From Candidatus Sysuimicrobiota bacterium CSP1-3 (lineage in GTDB: Bacteria; Sysuimicrobiota; Sysuimicrobiia; Sysuimicrobiales; Humicultoraceae): 37,027 bases of DNA. Shown here one piece after another: positions 6,745-13,153 of the stretch. The position numbers and the translations under genes were made by a program. Numbering within the stretch: position 1 is the stretch's first letter; the number at the start of each line of letters is the position of its first letter. The stretch spans positions 1 through 37,027 of the forward strand of contig LDXQ01000022.1 of the NCBI GenBank assembly GCA_001443485.1, given 5' to 3'. The notes under the pieces were generated by a model. That model was not told the DNA's origin. It saw only the letters and a program-made list of their open reading frames with translations, and searched no databases.

Positions 6745-7156
6745 GCGGCTTCTCGCCCTTCCCTGGACCGTGGAACTGCGCCGCAACCATGATGGGACGT
6801 ATTTCGCCCGGGTGGTGGAGTTGCCCGGCTGCATGACCGAAGGCGCCGACGAGCACGAAGCCCTGCGGAATCTGCGGCGGGCGCAGGCCCTCTGGCTGGA
6901 CACGGAGATCGCCCGCGGCGCGTCGATTCCGGAGCCAAAGCCTTCCCGTCAGTACTCTGGCAAGTTTACCGTCCGCACGTCACCACTCGTCCACAGGCTC
7001 GCCGCCGAGACAGCCCGACGTCTGAAGGTTTCGTTGAATGAGTTTGCCAGTGAGGCATTAGCGCTCGCGGCAGGAGCAAGCAGTGGAACTGCGGTCGCCA
7101 ATCGCGACGGTCGCAAGAAGAGGGGGGCCGGCAGACAGCCGCGGACCCGAGCGTGA
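6713..7156 (+). CDS. HicB antitoxin with C-terminal RHH domain
   Basis: The protein has 147 residues from a GTG start that overlaps the end of hicA. Residues about 8-80 (LALPWTVELRRNHDGTYFAR, VVELPGCMTEGADEHEAL) form the HicB core. Residues about 85-125 (YSGKFTVRTSPLVHRLAAET, LKVSLNEFASEAL) form a HicB-type Arc/ribbon-helix-helix DNA-binding domain. A basic tail follows. The protein would bind HicA through the first part and its operator through the second. Toxin-before-antitoxin order is normal for hicAB. Confidence 0.9.
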   Translation: MRKAKSRKEIERLLALPWTVELRRNHDGTYFARVVELPGCMTEGADEHEALRNLRRAQALWLDTEIARGASIPEPKPSRQYSGKFTVRTSPLVHRLAAETARRLKVSLNEFASEALALAAGASSGTAVANRDGRKKRGAGRQPRTRA

Positions 7157-7162
7157 ACTCGG

Positions 7163-7272
7163 TTACCCCTTTTTGGCCACGGCCAGGCGACGGACGAGGG
7201 CGATCAGCATCTTCAAGTCTTCGGGTCGAGGGTCACGGCCGCCCGGACAAGCTCGTTCACCAGCTCTTCTCG
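7163..7272 (-). pseudogene. Frameshifted copy of an XRE regulator 3' end
   Basis: On the minus strand, REELVNELVRAAVTLDP followed, after a one-base deletion, by EDLKMLIALVRRLAVAKKG matches the last 35 residues of the XRE gene at 8796-9287. At DNA level 7176-7272 matches 8815-8912 with 12 mismatches and one gap (near 7222). The rest of the gene, including the helix-turn-helix, is absent. It is a decayed duplicate lying between hicB and the ATPase promoter. Confidence 0.75.
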
Positions 7273-7303
7273 TGCACAGGGCACCTCCCTAAGTGATCAC
7301 ACT

Positions 7304-7345
7304 TTACTCAAGAGCATGAGTGAAATTACTCAGGAATTTGAGTAA
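7304..7345. promoter_or_regulatory. Two tandem palindromes TTACTCA-N6-TGAGTAA before ATPase gene
   Basis: Site 1 is TTACTCA (7304-7310), six bases, TGAGTGA (7317-7323). Site 2 is TTACTCA (7326-7332), six bases, TGAGTAA (7339-7345), and is perfect. Their centres are 22 bp apart, two helical turns, as expected for cooperative binding of two dimers on one face. Site 2 ends 9 bp before the ATG at 7355, and there is no Shine-Dalgarno sequence between. The region is much more AT-rich than its surroundings. The binding protein is unknown. Confidence 0.65.
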
Positions 7346-7354
7346 AATGAGTCT

Positions 7355-8557
7355 ATGACTGATCTGTCCTTTAGGCGCCCTATCTTTGATGTCATGCTGG
7401 CCCGGATGCAGGAGCCGCGCAGGTTCATCCAGGTCCTCGCCGGCCCACGGCAGACGGGCAAGACGACGCTCGCGCAGCAGGTCATGGAGGCTGCTGGCCT
7501 CCCGCGGCATTACGTCTCCGCCGACGAGCCCGCCATGCAGGACCGGGTGTGGCTGAACGCTCAGTGGGACATCGGCCGGGTCCGGGTCCGCGACAGCGGC
7601 GGCCGCGGGGCGCTGCTCGTTCTTGACGAGGTGCAGAAGATCACGGGGTGGGCGGACGCGGTGAAGCGGCTGTGGGATGAGGACACTGCGGCCCGCCGCC
7701 CGCTGAAGGTCATTCTCCTGGGATCCGCACCACTGCTGGTGCAGCGAGGGCTCACCGAGAGCCTGGCGGGGCGATTCGAACTGGTCCGCGTGTCACACTG
7801 GTCGCTCGCCGAGATGCGGCAGGCCTTTGGGTGGGATCTCGACCGGTTCTTGTACTACGGCGGATACCCGGGTGCGGCAGCGCTCGTTGACGACCACCAC
7901 CGATGGGCTCGGTACATCCTCGATTCGCTGGTGGAGACCACTCTTTCGCGCGACATCCTCCTGCTGACGCGGGTCGACAAGCCGGCGCTGCTGCGGCAGC
8001 TCTTCAGACTGGGAGGCGATTACTCGGGACAGGTGCTCTCGTACCAGAAGATGCTCGGCCAACTGCAGGACGCGGGCAACACGACGACGCTGGCGCACTA
8101 CCTGGAACTGCTGTCTGGTGCCGGGATGCTGACCGGTCTGCAGAAGTTCTCTGGGGCCAGGGTGCGGCAGCGTGGATCGAGCCCCAAGCTGCTCGTGCTA
8201 AACACCGCGCTGATGACGGCGCCGACGTCGCTGACCCTCGAGGCCGCCAGGGACGACCGCGAATTCTGGGGACGGCTGGTAGAGTCGGCCGTGGGGGCGC
8301 ACCTGGTCAACACCGCTGCAGGGACGGGGATCAACGTATTCTACTGGCGGGAGCGGAATCACGAAGTGGATTATGTACTCAAGACGGGGCGTGCGATCGT
8401 CGCGATCGAGGTGACGAGCGGGCGCCGGAAACTGGCACTGCCTGGGATGGACGCGTTCGAGAAGACATTCCGTCCCCGCCGGAAACTGCTGGTGGGGGGT
8501 CAGGGTATTTCCGTTGAAGAGTTCTTGGAGCGCCCGGCCGGGGCCTGGCTGGCGTGA
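7355..8557 (+). CDS. AAA-type ATPase with DUF4143 domain
   Basis: The protein has 400 residues, the usual length. Walker A is GPRQTGKTTLA (about residues 30-40), Walker B is ALLVLDEVQKI (about 86-96), and a sensor strand LKVILLGSAPLL follows, which is the AAA_14 domain. The C-terminal third holds DUF4143, with FYWRERNHEVDYVLKTG and the AIEVTSGRRK strand, resembling the D-x(n)-ExK layout of a restriction-endonuclease fold. Such ATPases are widespread in many copies per genome and their role is unsettled (defence or stress). No Shine-Dalgarno precedes the ATG; expression is probably controlled by the paired palindromes at 7304-7345. Confidence 0.9.
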   Translation: MTDLSFRRPIFDVMLARMQEPRRFIQVLAGPRQTGKTTLAQQVMEAAGLPRHYVSADEPAMQDRVWLNAQWDIGRVRVRDSGGRGALLVLDEVQKITGWADAVKRLWDEDTAARRPLKVILLGSAPLLVQRGLTESLAGRFELVRVSHWSLAEMRQAFGWDLDRFLYYGGYPGAAALVDDHHRWARYILDSLVETTLSRDILLLTRVDKPALLRQLFRLGGDYSGQVLSYQKMLGQLQDAGNTTTLAHYLELLSGAGMLTGLQKFSGARVRQRGSSPKLLVLNTALMTAPTSLTLEAARDDREFWGRLVESAVGAHLVNTAAGTGINVFYWRERNHEVDYVLKTGRAIVAIEVTSGRRKLALPGMDAFEKTFRPRRKLLVGGQGISVEEFLERPAGAWLA

Positions 8558-8583
8558 TGCCTGCACCGCACTCGAACCCGGGG

Positions 8584-8638
8584 GCTGGAAGATCAAGCGA
8601 TTCTTGGACTGAGAATCCATGAAGAAGCAGAAAGCAGT
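8584..8638 (+). repeat. Copy B of the 55-bp direct repeat
   Basis: This is the partner of 3091-3145 (52 of 55 identical). It comprises 35 bp of leader and the first seven codons of the small gene at 8619. Because the gene continues in frame here with recognisable family sequence, this copy is the more complete one. Confidence 0.85.
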
Positions 8639-8780
8639 TATCCGCTTTGTGCTCTGCATCCGAAACGATGGGTGTGATGACCTGGAGCTACGCAAGGTGT
8701 ATCAGGTCATCGCTGACCCCGATGCTTCGGAGGAAGGTTACATCCGCATCATTGACGAGTCTGGGGAGGACTACCTGTAG
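8619..8780 (+). CDS. Conserved small protein, C-terminally short
   Basis: The protein has 53 residues. The body VLCIRNDGCDDLELRKVYQV followed by IADPDASEEGYIRIIDESGE and DYL matches a small conserved protein family, found for example in Cyanobacteria and Chloroflexi, whose function is unknown. Family members as I know them continue after GEDYL with a YPxSYF-type segment of about 15-20 residues. Here a TAG follows DYL directly, so this copy looks truncated. No clear ribosome site is visible. In-frame TGA at 8610-8612 rules out an upstream start. It converges on the XRE gene, 15 bp away. Confidence 0.65.
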   Translation: MKKQKAVIRFVLCIRNDGCDDLELRKVYQVIADPDASEEGYIRIIDESGEDYL

Positions 8781-8795
8781 GCGGTGTCTTGTTGG

Positions 8796-9287
8796 CTAGG
8801 GTTGCCTCTTGCTCGCCTCGGCCAGACGCCTGACGAGGGCGATCAGCATGCTCAAGTCCTCAGGGTCGAGGGTCGAGGCCGCCCGGGCAAGCTCGTTCAC
8901 CAACTCTTCTCGCACTCGACCCGGCTCCGCACCTGAACCCTCCATGGCGAGCCCAGCCCGGCCAGCCGGCCTGGGTATCTCGCTGCCGACGGCGAACTCC
9001 GGCACCTCCCCGGCGTGTTCGGGCATCGGGGCCTCGAGAACCCGCTTGCGGAACAGCCCGCGCCCCTTCGCCGAGGCCTCCTCCACGTAGCGAAGCAGGT
9101 CGCTGGGCAACATGTCCAGGGCGGTGGCCAGCCGGGCCAGCACGTCGGTGGAGGGGCGTTTCAGCCCCCGTTCCCCCTCCGAGAGGTAGGAGTAGGACAC
9201 CCCCGAGGCGCGGGCCAGGTCCTCCCGAGAGAGGCCCTTCCGCTCCCGCAGGCGCTCGATCGCCTTTCCGTGGTCCAGCAGGGTCAA
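8796..9287 (-). CDS. XRE-family helix-turn-helix regulator
   Basis: The protein has 163 residues. Residues about 7-65 (AIERLRERKGLSREDLARAS, GVSYSYLSEGERGLKRPSTD) are a clear Cro/C1-type helix-turn-helix. After a variable linker, residues about 125-160 (REELVNELARAASTLDPEDL, SMLIALVRRLAEASK) form a helical tail likely used for dimerisation. The first codon is TTG (9287), with no strong ribosome site; I see no better start that keeps the whole HTH. It shares its strand with the EVE-like gene upstream (53 bp gap), so the two may be co-transcribed. A broken copy of its 3' end is at 7163-7272. Confidence 0.85.
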   Translation of the reverse strand: MTLLDHGKAIERLRERKGLSREDLARASGVSYSYLSEGERGLKRPSTDVLARLATALDMLPSDLLRYVEEASAKGRGLFRKRVLEAPMPEHAGEVPEFAVGSEIPRPAGRAGLAMEGSGAEPGRVREELVNELARAASTLDPEDLSMLIALVRRLAEASKRQP

Positions 9288-9340
9288 TTGCTAGGGCTAC
9301 TTGTCAAGCTCAGCAGCGCGGGGCCTCGATCCTACCGAGA

Positions 9341-10213
9341 TTATGTAAGACGAAGTTCTTCCTCCATGCTGCGCAGTTCTGCTTTAAGTGAGTGAAGCCG
9401 AGTCACTCGATCGACCTCGAGGATTTGTATGACCGGCTGGATTTCGTGGAAGGTGCCTGAGAGCAGGTGGTCTACCCTATTGCCAATCGTCACTCGGTCG
9501 CCCACTAGGAAGATCCTGCTGTTCCAAAGATCGTGCGCGTGCTTCAGCTTCCCCAGAGCATGGTACACGTCCCCGCCCACCTGTACTTCGAATACGTATG
9601 TGGGAACCGATCTCACAACCTTCCTCCACACAACGTCGAGCCGTTCTTTCTCCAGCGGGTATTCCTTCTCGGCAATGAAGCGTTGAAAGGTCCCGATTTG
9701 GAGCAGCATCGCTTGGATTTCGTCGTGCCCGGCCACGGCGGGATAGGGGGGCCTCTGCTCTTTGGTCTGGGATGCGAGAGTCAGGGCCTGCGGGAATCTC
9801 TCAGCGAGTCGTGCCGCGAGCTCGTCACTGATCTCTATGAAGCCCGACTGCAACCTGTACTTCGGGATCTCGGCGAGTTTGACGCATTCGGATTTCCACC
9901 TGGGGGTGGGGACTAGATAAATCAGATCGAACTCGAACCGTAGGGGCCATATGACTTTGTTCTCGCGTACTTCAGGTGGCCACAGGGGGACGTTTTGCCT
10001 GAATGTCTTCGTGACTTGACCATAACCAACGAGTCCAGAGATTGGTGACTTCGCATAGCAGAAAACCATATCGCCCCGTGTCAAGCGCTTCCACTGAGGT
10101 TCGTGCGATTCAACTAGCCCCCAGATTCCACCTTGGTCGAATGCAAGTTGCCAATGCTCGGCGGATCCTACTGCAATCCAGACTCCCTTCATGTCGGGGA
10201 TGACTTCTCCCAT
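9341..10213 (-). CDS. EVE-like (PUA-superfamily) protein with putative nuclease domain
   Basis: The protein has 290 residues. Residues about 10-150 (GVWIAVGSAEHWQLAFDQGG, then VESHEPQWKRLTRGDMVFCY, SGLVGYGQV) look like an EVE-type domain, whose relatives bind modified bases in DNA. Residues about 165-270 contain LDVVWRKVV, then TYVFEVQVGGDVYHALGKLK and IFLVGDR. The D...E-x-Q order with a following K/H helix resembles a PD-(D/E)XK nuclease core with Gln replacing Lys. I infer a modification-dependent DNA-recognition nuclease; neither domain has been tested by search. A second possible start is Met8. A transcript starting here would run into the XRE gene. Confidence 0.6.
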   Translation of the reverse strand: MGEVIPDMKGVWIAVGSAEHWQLAFDQGGIWGLVESHEPQWKRLTRGDMVFCYAKSPISGLVGYGQVTKTFRQNVPLWPPEVRENKVIWPLRFEFDLIYLVPTPRWKSECVKLAEIPKYRLQSGFIEISDELAARLAERFPQALTLASQTKEQRPPYPAVAGHDEIQAMLLQIGTFQRFIAEKEYPLEKERLDVVWRKVVRSVPTYVFEVQVGGDVYHALGKLKHAHDLWNSRIFLVGDRVTIGNRVDHLLSGTFHEIQPVIQILEVDRVTRLHSLKAELRSMEEELRLT

Positions 10214-10253
10214 GGCGCAGAGAGACCTTCCGGGATGCCTATGGCGGCCGTGT

Positions 10254-10283
10254 TTGACCCCCTCGAAACCCCCATGCTAGGAT
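10254..10283 (+). promoter_or_regulatory. Promoter of the nuo cluster
   Basis: TTGACC (10254-10259) and TAGGAT (10278-10283) are separated by 18 bp, and a TG one base before the -10 makes it an extended -10. The nuoB ATG at 10317 follows after about 27 nt of leader with GGGGAGG. The promoter is divergent from the EVE-like gene. Confidence 0.6.
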
Positions 10284-10316
10284 GTGGGCGGCCACGGGAA
10301 GTGGGGAGGTTTAGGG

Positions 10317-10904
10317 ATGCCCGATCTGCCCCAGAAGCCCCTGCCCGACGGGCAGGGTGAGGGTTTCCGCGTCAGCACGGCCTCACCGATCGATAAACTC
10401 GTCGGGATGATCGACGTCCTCCCCGGGGGCACGGTTATCCTCTCCTCCGTCGAACAAGTCCTGAACTGGGGACGTTCCTCCAGCCTGTGGGCGTTGGGCT
10501 TCGGCCTGGCCTGCTGCGCCATCGAGATGATGGCCGCCGCCGCGGGGCGGTTCGACATGGACCGGATCGGCACGTTCTTCCGCGGCACGCCGCGCCAGGC
10601 GGACCTCATCATTGTGTCGGGCCGCTGCACCATCAAAATGGCACCGATCGTCCGCCGGCTGTACGAGCAGATCCCCGAACCCAAGTACGTCATCTCCATG
10701 GGCTCCTGCGCCACATGCGGCGGGCCCTTCTACTACGACAACTACTCCATCCTCAAGGGGATCGACACGATCATCCCCGTGGACGTCTACGTGCCGGGCT
10801 GCCCGCCGCGGCCGGAGGCGCTCTATGAGGGCATCCTGAAGCTCCAGGAGAAGATCAAGAAGGAACCCTTCCTGCGCCGCCGCGCGGGAGTGGTCCCCGC
10901 GTAG
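10317..10904 (+). CDS. nuoB: NADH-quinone oxidoreductase subunit B
   Basis: The protein has 195 residues from the ATG at 10317, chosen for the GGGGAGG seven bases upstream; the frame is open to 10284 without homology. The four ligands of cluster N2 are present: C66 and C67 (LACCAIEMM), C131 (GSCATCGG) and C162 (VPGCPPRPE). These match the family spacing. NuoB passes electrons to quinone in the peripheral arm of complex I. It is followed after 3 bp by nuoD instead of nuoC, which is unusual. Confidence 0.96.
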   Translation: MPDLPQKPLPDGQGEGFRVSTASPIDKLVGMIDVLPGGTVILSSVEQVLNWGRSSSLWALGFGLACCAIEMMAAAAGRFDMDRIGTFFRGTPRQADLIIVSGRCTIKMAPIVRRLYEQIPEPKYVISMGSCATCGGPFYYDNYSILKGIDTIIPVDVYVPGCPPRPEALYEGILKLQEKIKKEPFLRRRAGVVPA

Positions 10905-10907
10905 GCC

Positions 10908-12014
10908 ATGGCCCTCCGCACCGAAGAGCTCATCCTGAACCTCGGCCCGCAGCACCCCAGCACGCACGGGGTGCTGCGCATGATCCTCACCCTCGACGGC
11001 GAGAACATCCTGGAAGTGGAGCCCGACATCGGCTACCTGCACTCGTCCGTCGAGAAGATGATGGAGTATCGCACCTACGTGCAGTCCGTGTCCCTGGCCG
11101 ACCGCGGCATGGACTACCTGGCGGCGCTGGCCAACGAAGAGGCTCTGCTCCGCGCCGTGGAGACGCTGGGCAAGATCGAGGTCCCGCCGCGGGCGCAGTG
11201 GCTGCGCGTGATCTTCCTGGAGTTTCAGCGCATCGCCAGTCACCTGGTCTGGCTGGGGACCTGGGGCGCCGACCTGGGCGCGACGACGATGTTCCTCTGG
11301 TGCTTCCGCGAGCGGGAGCAGGTCCTCGACCTCTTCGAGAAAAGCACCGGCGGGCGGCTGCACCACGTCTACTTCCGGCCGGGCGGGGTCTACGAAGACA
11401 TCCCCGACGGGTGGGTGGAGCAGGCCCTGGCCTTCTGCGAGGAGTTCCCTGGGCACATCGCCGAGTACGAGGGGCTCTTCACCGCCAACCCGATCTTCGA
11501 AGTGCGCACGAAGGGCGTGGGCGTGCTGCCGAAGGACGTGGCCATGAACATGGGGGCCTGCGGCCCGGTGGCCCGCGCGTCGGGCATCGCTTTCGACGTG
11601 CGGACGGCCTTCCCATATGAGAAGTACGCCGAGGTCGAGTTCGACATTCCGGTGCAGCAGGCGGGCGACTGTTTTGCCCGCTACCAGGTGCGGGTGGAAG
11701 AGATGCGCCAGTCCGTGCGGATCATCCAGCAGTGTATTGCGAAGCTGCCGCCGGGCGAGATCCGCGCGCCCAAGGTGCCCATCACCCTGCGCCTGCCCAA
11801 GGGCGAGGTCTATACTCGTACGGAGTCCCCGCGGGGCGACCTGGGCGTCTTCCTGGTCAGTGAGGGCGAGGAGCATCCTTACCGGGTGAAGATCCGCGCG
11901 CCGGCCTTCAGCAACCTCTACGCGCTGTCGGAGATAATGCGCGGCTGGAAGATCGCGGACGTGATCGCCATTCTGGGCAGCACCGACATCGTCCTCTCGG
12001 ACGTGGACCGCTAG
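10908..12014 (+). CDS. nuoD: NADH-quinone oxidoreductase subunit D (49 kDa)
   Basis: The protein has 368 residues, slightly shorter than many NuoD. The signature LNLGPQHPSTHGVLRMILTL opens the protein, followed by IGYLHSSVEKMMEY with the His of the quinone-site loop. RGDLGVFLVSEGEEHPYRVK and AFSNLYALSEIMRG are family motifs near the C-terminus. It forms the quinone-binding cavity together with NuoB. Translation is probably coupled to nuoB (3 bp gap, CC ATG GCC context). The usual nuoC-nuoD order is reversed and interrupted here. Confidence 0.96.
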   Translation: MALRTEELILNLGPQHPSTHGVLRMILTLDGENILEVEPDIGYLHSSVEKMMEYRTYVQSVSLADRGMDYLAALANEEALLRAVETLGKIEVPPRAQWLRVIFLEFQRIASHLVWLGTWGADLGATTMFLWCFREREQVLDLFEKSTGGRLHHVYFRPGGVYEDIPDGWVEQALAFCEEFPGHIAEYEGLFTANPIFEVRTKGVGVLPKDVAMNMGACGPVARASGIAFDVRTAFPYEKYAEVEFDIPVQQAGDCFARYQVRVEEMRQSVRIIQQCIAKLPPGEIRAPKVPITLRLPKGEVYTRTESPRGDLGVFLVSEGEEHPYRVKIRAPAFSNLYALSEIMRGWKIADVIAILGSTDIVLSDVDR

Positions 12015-12025
12015 GAGCTGATGCG

Positions 12026-12502
12026 ATGGCGGTGAAGCTCGAACGGGTGTGGCAGGGCGCGCAGGCGCTGGCGGAGGGGCTGCGGCTGACCTTCACCGCG
12101 CTGCTGCGGCCGAAGAACACCGTCATGTATCCGCTGCGCAAGGTGGACGTCTCGCCGCGCTGGCACGGACTGCTGGCGCTACCCATCGACCCACAGACCG
12201 GCAACGACCAGTGCATCATCTGCTTCCAGTGCGAGCGGGTCTGCCCCAGCCGCTGCATCCACATCGAGGCGACGGGCCGGGCAAAGGAGCGCGTGCTCAC
12301 GCGCTTCGACATCGAGATGGACAAGTGCCAGTACTGCGGGCTGTGCGTGGAGGTCTGCCCCACGGAGGCGATCGTCTTCGTGCCGCACTACGAGGCGAGC
12401 ACCTACAACCGGGCCAACCTGCTCTACGACCTTGAGGACCTGCACCGCGCCGCGCCGAAGGAGCCGATCGCCCGCGGTGTGATCCGGGGGAAGGTCCTGT
12501 GA
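12026..12502 (+). CDS. nuoI: NADH-quinone oxidoreductase subunit I (2x[4Fe-4S])
   Basis: The protein has 158 residues. Two ferredoxin motifs are present: CIICFQCERVCP and CQYCGLCVEVCP, each giving a [4Fe-4S] cluster (N6a/N6b). The N-terminus (VWQGAQALAEGLRLTFTALL) is the amphipathic anchoring helix, and MYPLRKVDVSPRWHGLLAL is typical of NuoI. AGGAG lies ahead of the ATG. Its stop overlaps the nuoC GTG. In most operons nuoI follows nuoH; no nuoH is present here. Confidence 0.94.
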   Translation: MAVKLERVWQGAQALAEGLRLTFTALLRPKNTVMYPLRKVDVSPRWHGLLALPIDPQTGNDQCIICFQCERVCPSRCIHIEATGRAKERVLTRFDIEMDKCQYCGLCVEVCPTEAIVFVPHYEASTYNRANLLYDLEDLHRAAPKEPIARGVIRGKVL

Positions 12503-13143
12503 GCTGGGACCTGGTCGAGCGCCTGCGGCAGCGGTTTCCGGAGGTGGAGCCGTTCCCAAGAGAGGGTGGGGGGCCGCCCGCTGAAGCCGCACCGCCTGCA
12601 GCAACCGCCGGCACAGGTACTCCACAGCCGCCACCCGCTGCGCCGCCGACGCGGTTGCCGCCGAAGCGGGAAGAGGCCAAAGCTCCGGTTTACATGACGC
12701 CGGGCGCCTGGATCCCGGCGGAGCGTCTCACGGGGATCTGCCGCTTCGTCGCTGCGGACCCGGCCTTCGCGCTGGATTACCTCTCCTTCGTCACCGGGGT
12801 GGATTACCCCGAGCAGAAGCGCATCGAGGTCGTCTATCATCTCTTCTCCTCACAGCACCGCCACGAACTACTGCTCAAGGTCCGCGTGCCGCGCGACGAC
12901 CCGCGCGTCGAGAGCGTGACGTCTATCTGGCGCGGCGCCGACTGGCACGAGCGAGAAGCCTACGACCTCCTGGGGATCGTCTTCGCCGGGCACCCCAACC
13001 TGCGGCGGATCATGATGACCGACGACTGGGTGGGGCATCCCCTGCGCAAGGACTATATCTACGAAGACCCGGAGTGGCTGAAGGGACTGGCGGAGCAGCG
13101 GCAGCGAGAGATCCAAGGACTGGGACTAGGAGAGCGCACGTAG
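12499..13143 (+). CDS. nuoC: NADH-quinone oxidoreductase subunit C (30 kDa)
   Basis: The protein has 214 residues from a GTG that overlaps the nuoI stop (GTGA). The signature DWHEREAYDLLGIVFAGHPN followed by LRRIMMTDDWVGHPLRKDY is the complex I 30-kDa motif. Residues about 20-60 are an Ala/Pro-rich linker (PPAEAAPPAATAGTGTPQPP) between a short N-terminal helix and the conserved domain, longer than in common NuoC. NuoC stabilises the NuoB/D/I connecting module. With this gene the cluster holds exactly the B-C-D-I connecting module and no membrane or NADH-module subunits. Confidence 0.94.
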   Translation: MSWDLVERLRQRFPEVEPFPREGGGPPAEAAPPAATAGTGTPQPPPAAPPTRLPPKREEAKAPVYMTPGAWIPAERLTGICRFVAADPAFALDYLSFVTGVDYPEQKRIEVVYHLFSSQHRHELLLKVRVPRDDPRVESVTSIWRGADWHEREAYDLLGIVFAGHPNLRRIMMTDDWVGHPLRKDYIYEDPEWLKGLAEQRQREIQGLGLGERT

Positions 13144-13153
13144 GCATCGATTG

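Noticed and set aside
3091-8638. Composite transposon or insertion sequence bounded by the 55-bp repeats
   Set aside because: No transposase or integrase and no terminal inverted repeats were found. The repeats are pieces of a gene start.
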